39,490 bases of DNA from Alphaproteobacteria bacterium (GTDB lineage: Bacteria > Pseudomonadota > Alphaproteobacteria > SP197), in the NCBI GenBank assembly GCA_009694045.1, contig SHVY01000002.1:1-39490 (forward strand). Reading direction: 5' to 3'. This document shows positions 24,340 to 33,295 of this stretch, piece after piece. A program made the position numbers and the translations under genes. Within the stretch, counting starts at the first letter, position 1, and every line of letters begins with the position of its first letter. A model generated the notes under the pieces. It was not told where the DNA came from. It was given only the letters and a program-made list of their open reading frames with translations, and made no database searches.

Positions 24340-26355
24340 ATGAGCGCCGCCGGCAACAAGCCCCGCCGGGTCAAGGAGCGACCCACCGTCTGGATCAAGC
24401 TGGCAGACGGCACGCGGCTGGCGGCCCGCATCTGGATGCCCACCGACGCCCGCAAGAACCCCGTGCCGGCGATCCTGGAGTACGTGCCCTACCGGCGGCG
24501 CGATTCGACGGCGCCGCGCGACGCCCTGACGCATCCCTACTTCGCCGCCCAGGGCTACGCCTGCGTCCGGCTCGACATGCGCGGTTCCGGCGATTCCGAC
24601 GCGATCCTGCACGACGAGTATTCGAAGCAGGAGCACGACGACGCGCTGGAGGCGATCGCCTGGATCGCCAAGCAACCGTGGTGCACCGGGAAGGTCGGGA
24701 TGATGGGCATCTCCTGGGGCGGGTTCAACGCCCTCCAGGTGGCCGCCCGCCGACCGCCGGCCCTGAAGGCGATCATCACCGTGGCGTCGACCGACGATCG
24801 CTACGCCGACGACATCCACTTCATGGGTGGCTGTCTGATCAACGACCACATCGAGTGGGCGTCGACCATGTTCGCCTTCAACAGCCGTCCTCCGGATCCC
24901 ACGGTGGTGGGTGATCGCTGGCGGTCCCTCTGGCTGGACCGGCTGAACCACAACGAGCCCTGGCTGCTCAAATGGATGGAGCACCAGCGGCGCGACGCCC
25001 AGTGGACCCATGGGTCGGTCTGCGAGGACTACGGCGCCATCCAGGCCGCGGTCTACGCGGTCGGCGGCTGGGCCGACGCGTACAGCAACGCCGTGCCCCG
25101 GCTGCTGGCGGGACTCACCTGCCCGAGGAAGGGGCTGGTCGGTCCCTGGGGCCACGCCTACGCGCATATGGCGAAGCCGGGCCCGGCCATCGGCTTCCTC
25201 GCCGAGGCGGTGCGCTGGTGGGACCACTGGCTCAAGGACGTCGACACCGGCATCATGCGCGAGCCCTCCTACCGCGCCTGGATGCAGGACAGCGTCAGGC
25301 CCAAGGCGCAGTACGACGAGCGCCCCGGCCGCTGGATCGCCGAGCCGTCCTGGCCGAGCCCGAACGTGACGCCGAGGACCTACGCGCTCAATCGCGGCAC
25401 GATCGACGACAAAGCCGGCGCGGAGTCGCCGATGATCCTGGCCACGCCCGTCACGACCGGCTGGGCGGGGGGCGAATGGTGCCCTTACGGCTTCGAATCC
25501 GAGATGCCGACCGATCAGCGGGACGAGGATGGCGCCTCGCTCACCTTCGACTCGGGCCCCCTCGCGGAGCGAGTCGAGATCCTGGGCGCCCCGGTCGTGA
25601 CCCTGGAGCTCGCCGCCGACAAGACATGCGCCTTCGTCGCGGTACGGCTCAACGACGTGGCCCCGGACGGCGCCTCGACCCGGGTGACCTACGGCCTGCT
25701 GAATCTCACCCACCGCGAGAGTCACGCCGATCCGACGCCGCTCGTGCCCGGACAGCGCTATCGCGTGCGGGTGCGGTTGAACGACATCGCCCACGCCTTC
25801 CCGCCGGGCCATCGCATCCGCGTCGCGGTGTCGGAGAACTATTTCCCGCTGGTGTTCTCCTCGCCGGAGGCCGTGACCCTGACCGTCCATGCCGGTGCCT
25901 GTGGGCTCGAGCTCCCGGTGCGCCCGCCGCGACGCGACGACGAAACCCTCGCGCCCTTTGGCCCGCCGGAGCATTTGCCGCCGATGCGCGTCACCGAGAT
26001 CGAGCCCGCGAGCCGGGCGCGCTTCTGCCATCGCGATATCGGCGCCGGCATCACCGAGGTCACGATCAAGCGAAGCCGCGGCAAGACGCGCCTCGAGGAC
26101 ATCGGCCTGACCCTCAGTGCCGGCTGCGTCGACACCCATCGCATCGTCGACGGCGATCCCTCCTCGATGACCTCGACCTCCGCCTGGACGGTGACACTCG
26201 AGCGGGGCGATTGGCGCATCCGCACCCAAACGCACCTGGTCCTCGGCGCCACCCCGACGGCGTTCGTGATCAACGGCACCCTGCAGGCGTTCGAGGGCGA
26301 GACCCGCGTGTTCGCGCGCACCTGGGACCGCACCATCCCCCGCGACCTGGTCTGA
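24340..26355 (+). CDS. CocE/NonD-family alpha/beta hydrolase, paralogue 2
   Basis: At 671 aa it aligns with paralogue 1 without gaps through the catalytic domain: S125 in GISWGGFN, D246 in GGWADAY and H272 in GPWGHA fall at the same numbers. The N-terminal 15 residues differ and are basic (MSAAGNKPRRVKERP), while the jelly-roll half is conserved. Divergence is considerable, most visible around 165-220 and in the last 120 residues, which suggests different substrates rather than dosage. The ATG follows the methyltransferase-like gene by 10 bases and the stop precedes paralogue 3 by 5 bases, so one transcript is likely. Confidence 0.88.
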   Translation: MSAAGNKPRRVKERPTVWIKLADGTRLAARIWMPTDARKNPVPAILEYVPYRRRDSTAPRDALTHPYFAAQGYACVRLDMRGSGDSDAILHDEYSKQEHDDALEAIAWIAKQPWCTGKVGMMGISWGGFNALQVAARRPPALKAIITVASTDDRYADDIHFMGGCLINDHIEWASTMFAFNSRPPDPTVVGDRWRSLWLDRLNHNEPWLLKWMEHQRRDAQWTHGSVCEDYGAIQAAVYAVGGWADAYSNAVPRLLAGLTCPRKGLVGPWGHAYAHMAKPGPAIGFLAEAVRWWDHWLKDVDTGIMREPSYRAWMQDSVRPKAQYDERPGRWIAEPSWPSPNVTPRTYALNRGTIDDKAGAESPMILATPVTTGWAGGEWCPYGFESEMPTDQRDEDGASLTFDSGPLAERVEILGAPVVTLELAADKTCAFVAVRLNDVAPDGASTRVTYGLLNLTHRESHADPTPLVPGQRYRVRVRLNDIAHAFPPGHRIRVAVSENYFPLVFSSPEAVTLTVHAGACGLELPVRPPRRDDETLAPFGPPEHLPPMRVTEIEPASRARFCHRDIGAGITEVTIKRSRGKTRLEDIGLTLSAGCVDTHRIVDGDPSSMTSTSAWTVTLERGDWRIRTQTHLVLGATPTAFVINGTLQAFEGETRVFARTWDRTIPRDLV

Positions 26356-26360
26356 CGACG

Positions 26361-28376
26361 GTGCAGATCGTCACCCAATTTCCGCGCGTCGTGCGCGACC
26401 TGCGCAACGTGTGGATACCCCTGGCCGACGGCACCCGGCTCGCCGCCCGCATCTGGCTGCCCGAGGACGCGGCGGCCGATCCAGTGCCGGCGATTCTGGA
26501 ATACATCCCCTACCGCAAGCACGACGGCACCGGCGGTCGCGACGTGCCGATGCACGCCTACCTCGCGGGGCATGGCTACGGGTGCGTTCGTGTGGATATC
26601 CGGGGCTCCGGCGAATCCGATGGCCTGCTTTCCGACGAATACCTGAAGGGGGAGCAGGACGACGCCGTGGAGGTCATCGCCTGGATCGCGCGGCAGCCCT
26701 GGTGTACCGGCGCGGTCGGCATGACCGGCATCTCCTGGGGCGGGTTCAACGCCCTCCAGGTCGCGGCGCGCCGACCGCCGGCCCTCAAGGCCATCATCAC
26801 CCATTGTTCGACCGACGAGCGCTACGACGGCGACGTCCACTACATCGGCGGCTGCCTGTCCTACGACAACATCGCCTGGGGCTCCGCCATGCTGGCGATC
26901 GGATCGCAGCCGCCGGCCCCGGACATCGTCGGCGAGGGCTGGCGAGCGATGTGGCTCGAGCGGCTGGAGAACGCCACCCTGCTGACGGCCCACTGGATGC
27001 GGCGGCAGCGGCGCGACAGCTATTGGCGGCAAGGCTCCGTGTGCGAGGATTTCGCCGCCATAACCTGTGCCGTCTACGCCGTGGGCGGGTGGGCCGACGG
27101 CTACGCAAGCGCCGTCGGCCGCCTGCTCGCCGGCCTCACCTGCCCGCGCAAGGGACTGATCGGACCCTGGGCGCACAAGTTCCCCCATGCCGGGGTACCC
27201 GGGCCGGCGATCGGCTGGCTGCAGGAAGCCTTGCGCTGGTGGGACCATTGGCTGAAGGGTCGGGACACCGGGATCATGGCCGAGCCGAGCTTGCGTGCCT
27301 GGATGCAGGAGAGTGTGCCGCCGCGGGTTCATTACGCGGAACGCCCCGGCCGCTGGGTCGCGGAGGAGAGCTGGCCGTCGCCGAACATCCGGCCGCTTCG
27401 CCTTTTCCTCGACCCCGGCACCCTTGACGACAAGGCGGGGCCCTCGACCAACGTGATCGTCCGCACGCCCCAGACCCTGGGGGCAACGGCCGGCGAATGG
27501 TGCCCGTACGGCTACCACGGCGAACATCCCGCCGATCAACGCGAGGACGACGGCCGCTCCATCTGCTTCGACAGCGCTCCCCTCGCGGATCGGATCGAGA
27601 TGCTCGGGGCCCCCGTCGTCACGCTCACCGTCACCGCCGACAAGCCGGTGGCGTTCCTCGCCGTCCGCCTCTGCGACGTGGCCCCCGACGGCGCATCGAC
27701 CCGGGTCAGCTACAAGGCGCTGAACCTGACGCGTCGCGATGGGCTCGAGACCGCCAAGCCGATCGAACCCGGGCGGCCCATGACCGTGGCGATCATGCTC
27801 TACGATCTGGGGTACGTCTTCCCGGCGGGCCACCGCATCCGCCTCGCGGTCTCGACCACCATGTGGCCGCTGATCTGGCCGGCACCCGAGGCCCCGACCG
27901 TGACCTTGACCACGGGGGCGAGCTTCCTCGACCTGCCCGTTCGCGCACCGCGGCCCTCGGACGCCGCCCTGCCCGACTTCGCGGAACCCGAATGCGGACC
28001 GCCCGCCCCGATCTCGCTCACCCGGCCCGACCAGCGCCGCCGGCGGGTCGAACGCGATCTGAACGACGGGTCGCTGGTGATGCGCTACACCCGCGACTGG
28101 GGCGCCGAACGGCACGCGGACATTGACCTGCTCACCAGCTCGATCGGACAAGAGACTTATCGGATCGTCGAGGACGCCCCTCTGTCGGCACGGCAAAGCA
28201 GCAGCTGGACCGTGATCCTCGAGCGCGGGACCTGGAAGGTCCGAACCGAATCCCGAACGACGGTCACCAGCACCGCGGGCGCGTTCCGCGTCGTCGCCAC
28301 CCTCGACGCCTACGAGGGCGAAACCCGGGTGCTAAGCCGTAGCTGGGACGAAACGATCCTCCGGGATCTGATGTAA
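26361..28376 (+). CDS. CocE/NonD-family alpha/beta hydrolase, paralogue 3
   Basis: The GTG at 26361 gives a 671-aa protein whose N-terminus (MQIVTQFPRVVRDLRNVWIP) parallels that of paralogue 1, which supports this start. The triad is S125 (GISWGGFN), D246 (GGWADGY) and H272, here in GPWAHK with Ala replacing the usual Gly before the His. The PepX_C half is complete to the RSWDETILRDL end, matching the end of the other two (TWDxxIPRDL). It is the last hydrolase before a 167-base gap and the ABC transporter. Confidence 0.88.
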   Translation: MQIVTQFPRVVRDLRNVWIPLADGTRLAARIWLPEDAAADPVPAILEYIPYRKHDGTGGRDVPMHAYLAGHGYGCVRVDIRGSGESDGLLSDEYLKGEQDDAVEVIAWIARQPWCTGAVGMTGISWGGFNALQVAARRPPALKAIITHCSTDERYDGDVHYIGGCLSYDNIAWGSAMLAIGSQPPAPDIVGEGWRAMWLERLENATLLTAHWMRRQRRDSYWRQGSVCEDFAAITCAVYAVGGWADGYASAVGRLLAGLTCPRKGLIGPWAHKFPHAGVPGPAIGWLQEALRWWDHWLKGRDTGIMAEPSLRAWMQESVPPRVHYAERPGRWVAEESWPSPNIRPLRLFLDPGTLDDKAGPSTNVIVRTPQTLGATAGEWCPYGYHGEHPADQREDDGRSICFDSAPLADRIEMLGAPVVTLTVTADKPVAFLAVRLCDVAPDGASTRVSYKALNLTRRDGLETAKPIEPGRPMTVAIMLYDLGYVFPAGHRIRLAVSTTMWPLIWPAPEAPTVTLTTGASFLDLPVRAPRPSDAALPDFAEPECGPPAPISLTRPDQRRRRVERDLNDGSLVMRYTRDWGAERHADIDLLTSSIGQETYRIVEDAPLSARQSSSWTVILERGTWKVRTESRTTVTSTAGAFRVVATLDAYEGETRVLSRSWDETILRDLM

Positions 28377-28390
28377 TGGCGCGTTCGGTC

Positions 28391-28420
28391 TTCACGGGCG
28401 CGTCCGAGTATGCATACAAT
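28391..28420 (+). promoter_or_regulatory. Candidate promoter for the ABC transporter operon
   Basis: TTCACG (28391-28396) and TACAAT (28415-28420) are separated by 18 bases in the only gap of any size between the hydrolases and the transporter. The -10 is good and the -35 weak. Read-through from the hydrolase genes is equally possible. Confidence 0.3.
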
Positions 28421-28543
28421 GCCGCGTTCCGGAGCCAACCGGATGAGGCCGCAAGGCGCGGCCAGGGAAGGTTTTGTCGATGACGCATTTCGCGTCGATA
28501 TCGGAGCGTGGTTCGGCTGAACCCGACGCGGGTCCCACCTAGG

Positions 28544-29488
28544 ATGTGGGTCTACACCACGCGGCGGCTCGGGCTGGCGATCATCATCGTCTCGGTGGCG
28601 ATGGCGATGCTGTTCTTCATGATCTATCTGGTCCCGGGCGATCCCGCCTCGATCGCGCTGGGTCCGCGCGCGACGCCGGAGATGAAGTTGGCGTTGCGCG
28701 CCAAGATGGGCCTCGACAAGCCGGTACCCATCCAGTTCATGAACTTCTACATCAACGTCATCCAGGGCGATCTCGGCGTCGACGTGTGGAGCAACCGCAG
28801 CGTCAGCGTGATCGTGTCCGAGGCCCTGCCCTACACGCTGATCCTGACCGCGCTCGGGCTCGGCTGGGCGATCGTGCTCGGCATCCCCATGGGCTGCTAT
28901 TCGGCGATCCACCGTAACTCGTGGCTCGACAAGTTGAGTGGCATCATCTCGGTCAGTGCGATAGCCGTTCCGTCGTTCATCGTGGCGCTTTATTGCCTGC
29001 TGCTGTTCGCCGTCCGCCTGCAGATACTGCCGGCGATCGGCGCCGGCGAGCAGGGTGACTATTACGACCAGGCGATCCACCTGATCCTGCCGTCGTTCGC
29101 GATCGGGCTCGGCTGGGTGGGGTACCTCGCGCGCCTGGTGCGCGCCTCGATGCTCGAGGTGATGGGCGAGAACTTCATCCGCACGGCCCGTGCGTTCGGC
29201 CTGTCGGAGCGCACCATCATCTACCGCTATGCCTTGAAGCTCGCCATCCTGCCGACCGTCGCGCTCATGGGCGTCGGCGTCGGCAATCTTCTGTCGGGCG
29301 CGGTCTTCGCCGAGATCGTGTTCGCCCGCCCCGGCATCGGCAAGCTGGTCTACGATGCCGTGATCACCCGCAACTACCCGGTCGTCATGGGTGCCGTGCT
29401 GGTGACGACGGCCCTGTACGTGGTTTGCACTCTGTTCTCCGATCTTCTCGCCGCCTGGTTGGACCCCCGTGCCCGCGCAACTCTCTGA
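28544..29488 (+). CDS. ABC transporter permease, DppB/OppB type
   Basis: From ATG 28544 (MWVYTTRRLGLAI, the usual family start) the protein has about 314 residues; GTG 28508 in frame is an alternative with GGAG close by. Six hydrophobic helices are visible, the first at about 10-32. LVPGDPAS after helix 1 is a DppB hallmark, and the EAA loop (ENFIRTARAFGLSERTIIYRYALK) couples to the ATPases. It forms the inner-membrane channel with the next gene's product. Its end overlaps the next start by 20 bases. Confidence 0.9.
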   Translation: MWVYTTRRLGLAIIIVSVAMAMLFFMIYLVPGDPASIALGPRATPEMKLALRAKMGLDKPVPIQFMNFYINVIQGDLGVDVWSNRSVSVIVSEALPYTLILTALGLGWAIVLGIPMGCYSAIHRNSWLDKLSGIISVSAIAVPSFIVALYCLLLFAVRLQILPAIGAGEQGDYYDQAIHLILPSFAIGLGWVGYLARLVRASMLEVMGENFIRTARAFGLSERTIIYRYALKLAILPTVALMGVGVGNLLSGAVFAEIVFARPGIGKLVYDAVITRNYPVVMGAVLVTTALYVVCTLFSDLLAAWLDPRARATL

Positions 29489-30368
29489 GGCCATCGCCGC
29501 CCCGACCGGCATGACCGGCGCCCAGCGCGAACGGGCCGCGAAGCTGCGCCGGTTCCTGGGCGACCCCTTGGGCGTGTTCGGGTTCGTTCTGGTGCTGCTG
29601 ATCGTCCTGTCCGCGATCTTCGCCCACGTGCTCACGCCCTACGAACCGGCGGCCATCGACGTGAAGGTGCGGCTGGCCGAGCCCAGTTTCGAGCATTGGG
29701 TCGGCACCGACCAGCTCGGCAGGGACGTTCTCACCCGGGTCCTGTACGGCGGCCGGATCGCGCTCGAAGTCGCCGCCATCTGCATCTCGGTGAGCCTTGC
29801 CGGCGGGCTCGTGCTCGGCATGTTGGCGGGCTACGGGCCGCGCTGGCTCGATAGCACCCTGATCCTCATCTTCGATGCGGTGCGATCGTTCCCGACCATC
29901 ATGTTCGCCCTCGCGGTCGTGACCCTGGTGGGGCCGAGCCTGGAGACCATCGAGCTGGTCATCATCGTCACCTCGATTCCCGGCTACGCGCGCATCGTCC
30001 GCACCCAGACGCTTTCGCTCAAGACCAACGAATTCATCCTGGCCGAGCGGGCGCTCGGTGCCAACATGGCACGGGTGCTCGGCGTCCATGTGATGCCGAA
30101 CATCATCGGGCCGCTGATGATTCTCGCCAGCATGGACGTGCCCGTGGTGGTGACGATCGAAGCTGGCCTGTCGTTCCTCGGCCTCGGCGTCCGGCCGCCG
30201 ACGCCGTCCTGGGGCAGCATTTTGAACGACGGCTACGCCTTCATTCGCAACACTCCCTGGCTGGTGATCGCCGGCGGCGTGCCGCTGATCATCACGACGC
30301 TCGGATTCACCTTCCTGGGCGAAGCGTTGCGGGACATCTTCGACCCCAAGTTGCGCCGGGCAACCTGA
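29469..30368 (+). CDS. ABC transporter permease, DppC/OppC type
   Basis: The GTG at 29469 lies inside the previous gene, giving a 299-aa permease. It has the DppC N-terminal OppC_N region, the HWVGTDQLGRDVLTRVLYG segment diagnostic for DppC, several membrane helices, and an EAA loop (NEFILAERALGANMARVL). The C-terminal GLSFLGLGVRPPTPSWG is the other family signature. It pairs with the DppB-type protein to form the pore for peptides, or for nickel, opines or other small compounds in related systems. Confidence 0.92.
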   Translation: MPAQLSEAIAAPTGMTGAQRERAAKLRRFLGDPLGVFGFVLVLLIVLSAIFAHVLTPYEPAAIDVKVRLAEPSFEHWVGTDQLGRDVLTRVLYGGRIALEVAAICISVSLAGGLVLGMLAGYGPRWLDSTLILIFDAVRSFPTIMFALAVVTLVGPSLETIELVIIVTSIPGYARIVRTQTLSLKTNEFILAERALGANMARVLGVHVMPNIIGPLMILASMDVPVVVTIEAGLSFLGLGVRPPTPSWGSILNDGYAFIRNTPWLVIAGGVPLIITTLGFTFLGEALRDIFDPKLRRAT

Positions 30369-30372
30369 GCCG

Positions 30373-31344
30373 ATGGATCACGTCCTTTCGATCCGCAACC
30401 TTACGATCGACTTCGACACGCCGCGCGGTCGCGTGCATGCGCTGCGCGACGTGAGCCTCGAAGTGCCGCATCGCAAGATCGTCGGTATCGTCGGCGAATC
30501 GGGTTGCGGCAAGTCGACCCTGATCTCGGCGGCCCTGGGGTTGCTGGCCAGCAACGGGACCGTGCGCGGCGGCGAGGTCCTGTTCGAGGGCAAGGACATC
30601 CTCAAGATGTCGCAGACCGACCTCAGGAGCATTCGCGGCGAGCGCATCTCGATGGTCTTCCAGGACCCGATGACGTCGCTCAACCCGGTGCTGTCGGTCG
30701 CGCAGTTGATGACCGATATCCAGTACCGCCACCTGAAGCGCAAACCGGACGAGAAGCGCGCCCGCGCCATCGAGATGCTGCGGCAGGTCGGCATCCCGGA
30801 CCCCGAGCAGCGGATCGACCACTATCCGTTCCAGTTTTCCGGCGGCATGCGCCAGCGCATCGCCATCGCCATGGCGCTGATCACCAATCCCTCGCTGCTG
30901 ATCGCCGACGAGCCGACGACGGCGCTCGACGTCACCCTCGAGGCCCAGATCATTCATCTGCTGCGCGAGCTGCACGGCAGCAAATTCCAATCCTCGATCG
31001 CGTTCGTGTCGCACAACCTGGGACTGATCGCCGAGATGTGCGACGAGGTCGTGGTGATGTACGCCGGGGAAGTCATCGAGCAGGGTTCGGTGCGCGATCT
31101 CTTCCACCGGCCGAGCCATCCCTACACCCAAGCCCTGCTGACCTGCGACCCGGCGCGGATCAAGAAGGCCACGCGCGAGCTGCCGACCATCCCGGGAGAC
31201 GTGCCGAATCTGATCGACCTGCCGCAAGGCTGCGTGTTCCGCCCGCGCTGCCCCAAGGCCTTCGAACCCTGCGGCAAGACGCCACCGCGGCCCGCCGCGG
31301 TCGCGGCCGGCCACGAAGCGCGCTGTTTCCTGCTCGCCCCATGA
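30373..31344 (+). CDS. ABC transporter ATP-binding protein, DppD/OppD type
   Basis: The 323-aa ATPase shows Walker A GESGCGKS (41-48), the Q-loop in [11 protein letters not shown], signature SGGMRQR (156-162), Walker B LLIADEPT (175-182) and the H-loop SHNLG. The C-terminal oligopeptide/dipeptide extension contains the [14 protein letters not shown] cysteine cluster. It starts 4 bases after the DppC stop, and its TGA overlaps the next ATG by 4 bases. It powers import together with the DppF-type subunit. Confidence 0.93.
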   Translation: MDHVLSIRNLTIDFDTPRGRVHALRDVSLEVPHRKIVGIVGESGCGKSTLISAALGLLASNGTVRGGEVLFEGKDILKMSQTDLRSIRGERISMVFQDPMTSLNPVLSVAQLMTDIQYRHLKRKPDEKRARAIEMLRQVGIPDPEQRIDHYPFQFSGGMRQRIAIAMALITNPSLLIADEPTTALDVTLEAQIIHLLRELHGSKFQSSIAFVSHNLGLIAEMCDEVVVMYAGEVIEQGSVRDLFHRPSHPYTQALLTCDPARIKKATRELPTIPGDVPNLIDLPQGCVFRPRCPKAFEPCGKTPPRPAAVAAGHEARCFLLAP

Positions 31345-32339
31345 ACGAACTCCTCGAGATCGACGATCTAGTCGTCCGCTTTCGCGTCGTCGGCATGACC
31401 AAGGCGCTGCTCAAGGGCATTCGCGATCCGTTCATCGATGCGGTGCTGAACGTCTCGTTCGACGTGAAGGAGGGCGAGACCTTCGGCCTGGTGGGCGAAA
31501 GCGGTTCGGGCAAGACGACGCTTGGGCGCGCCATCATCGGCCTTGCCCCCACGAAGTCGGGCAGCATCAAGTTCAAGGGCGTGGAGCTGACGACGCTCGG
31601 CGACGGCGCCTTCAAGCAGTACCGCCGCAACATCGCCATGATGTTCCAGGACCCGGTCGCCTCGCTCAGCCCACGCCTGACCGTGCGCTCGCTGCTCGCC
31701 GAACCGTTCAAGATCCACAACATGCGGGATCGGGATCTGGACGCCGAGGCGCGCCGGCTCCTGGAGATGGTGGGTCTGAACGACAGTTTCTTCGGCCGCT
31801 ATCCGCACGAGCTGTCCGGCGGCCAGGCCCGGCGTGTAGGCGTCGCCCGCGCCCTCAGCCTCGAGCCCAAGCTGATCATCGCCGACGAGCCGACCGCTGG
31901 ACTGGACGTGTCGGTGCAAGGCGAGGTCCTGAACCTGCTTGCCCGACTGCAAAGCAAACTCGGGCTCAGCTACCTGATCATCACCCACAACCTGCCGGTC
32001 ATTCGTCACGTCAGCGACCGGATCGCGATCATGTACCTGGGCCGCTTCGTCGAGTACGGCCGCACCGAGGAGATCTTCCGCCACGCGGCGCACCCCTATA
32101 CCAGGGCGCTGATCTCCGCCGTGCCGCAGCCCGATCCGGATCTGCGCCGCGAAATTGTCAAGCTCGTGGGCGAGATTCCGAGCCTCGCCAACCGCCCATC
32201 GGGCTGCGAGTTCCACACCCGCTGCCCGTTCGCGCGGACCGAATGCCGGGAGTCCATACCGGCGCAGCGCGAGATCGCGCCCGGCCACGGCCATCGCTGC
32301 CACTTCCCTCTGCCGGAACCCGAGGCCGACGCGGCCTAA
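31341..32339 (+). CDS. ABC transporter ATP-binding protein, DppF/OppF type
   Basis: The ATG at 31341 overlaps the previous stop. The 332-aa protein has Walker A GESGSGKT (52-59), MMFQDPVASLSP, signature LSGGQARR, Walker B LIIADEPT and the ITHNL H-loop, plus the C-terminal CEFHTRCPFARTEC cluster. An unusual insert before Walker A (VVGMTKALLKGIRDPFID) is longer than in E. coli DppF. It ends the transporter operon. No substrate-binding protein gene precedes or follows. Confidence 0.92.
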   Translation: MNELLEIDDLVVRFRVVGMTKALLKGIRDPFIDAVLNVSFDVKEGETFGLVGESGSGKTTLGRAIIGLAPTKSGSIKFKGVELTTLGDGAFKQYRRNIAMMFQDPVASLSPRLTVRSLLAEPFKIHNMRDRDLDAEARRLLEMVGLNDSFFGRYPHELSGGQARRVGVARALSLEPKLIIADEPTAGLDVSVQGEVLNLLARLQSKLGLSYLIITHNLPVIRHVSDRIAIMYLGRFVEYGRTEEIFRHAAHPYTRALISAVPQPDPDLRREIVKLVGEIPSLANRPSGCEFHTRCPFARTECRESIPAQREIAPGHGHRCHFPLPEPEADAA

Positions 32340-32352
32340 CGCAGTGCGGCTC

Positions 32353-33044
32353 CTATCCCTTGCGGAAGATCGAAACATGCATCTCGCTCTTTGCCGTGAA
32401 GGGTGAACGATCCCAACCGCCCCACCGCTGTTCAAGCTCGAGGCCGGCCAAGCGTAGCGCATCGGCAGGGGCGTCAAGCTCACGCCATCGCGGGTCATCC
32501 GGATGTATTGGTACTCGACCACCTGCGCGACCGGATCATGGATCGCGGCTTCAAGCGTGACCGAGGCAAAATCGACGTGAGTCGTCCGCAGGATCTGCCC
32601 GTTCCTGAACCGAGCGACATCGGGCACGAAGGCCTCGACCAGAAAGGCTCCGTGATCGTTCAGATGCCCGGCGACGTTCGCGAAACACCGCACCTGCTCG
32701 CTCTGTGAGGTCAGATTGAAGAGCGTGTTGAAGATCAGGAAGATGAAATCGAACGTGCCCTCGACGGGGACATCCGTCATGTCTCCGATGGTGACCGGGA
32801 TCGCGTCGCCGCCCGGCTTTCGCCGAAGCTGGGCCACCATTTCGGGCGAGGCATCGAGTCCCTGGATCGCCAATCCGCGTCCGGCGAGCGGCAGAGCGAC
32901 GCGCCCCGTGCCGATCGCCAGCTCGAGAATTCTTCCCTTGGCGGCCAACTCCGCGAGCAGCGCGACAGCTTGGTCTGTGGTGCCGGGGTCCTCCGACTCA
33001 TCATAGTCGGCGGCATTGAGCTTGCCGTACGTTTTCCGGGCCAA
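32353..33044 (-). pseudogene. Class I SAM-dependent methyltransferase with disrupted C-terminus
   Basis: From TTG 33044 the protein begins MARKTYGKLNAADYDES, with the SAM-binding motif ILELAIGTGRVALPLAGRG and LDASPEMVAQLR, then FLIFNTLFNL. After PLPMRYAWP (near 32455) the frame runs into sequence antisense to the ABC gene. The expected end, LAGLELEQRWGGWDRSPF to the TAG at 32353, lies in another frame. A frameshift, perhaps with a small deletion between RYA and LAGLEL, explains this. The intended length is about 230 aa. The enzyme would methylate an unknown small molecule. It converges on the transporter operon with 13 bases between stops, and a MITE-like element lies 46 bases upstream of its start. 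Confidence 0.75.
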
Positions 33045-33090
33045 AGCCTTTCATCGGGTCCCACCATTGTCTCTCGCGTCGCGTTGGATC

Positions 33091-33250
33091 CTAGAGCACG
33101 TTCCGAGCGGATTGAATCAGTCGGATGGACCCCCCTCCCCCTACCCCTCCCGCGAGGGGAGGGGAAAGATTCGAGTCGACCCATGCGTCCCCCCTCCCCT
33201 TGCGGGAGGGGTAGGGGGAGGGGGGTCCATCCGAACGGAACGGGCTCTAG
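33091..33250. mobile_element. MITE-like element, copy 2 (160 bp)
   Basis: The ends CTAGAGCACGTTCCG (33091-33105) and its complement, with one mismatch (CGGAACGGGCTCTAG, 33236-33250), match copy 1 at 453-618. Inside, 33121-33153 and 33202-33234 form a perfect 33-bp inverted repeat around 48 bases, so the element can fold into a long hairpin. It lies between a broken methyltransferase gene and the 3' end of the flavoprotein gene, and could act as a terminator for the latter. Confidence 0.75.
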
Positions 33251-33295
33251 ATTCGGGCGGATCGAACCGCATCCCTCGCGGGAGGGGACGCGTGC

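Noticed and set aside
31368..33044. A 558-codon minus-strand frame
   Set aside because: Only its first 190 residues are methyltransferase-like; the rest is antisense to the DppF-type ATPase and arises from a frame change near 32455.
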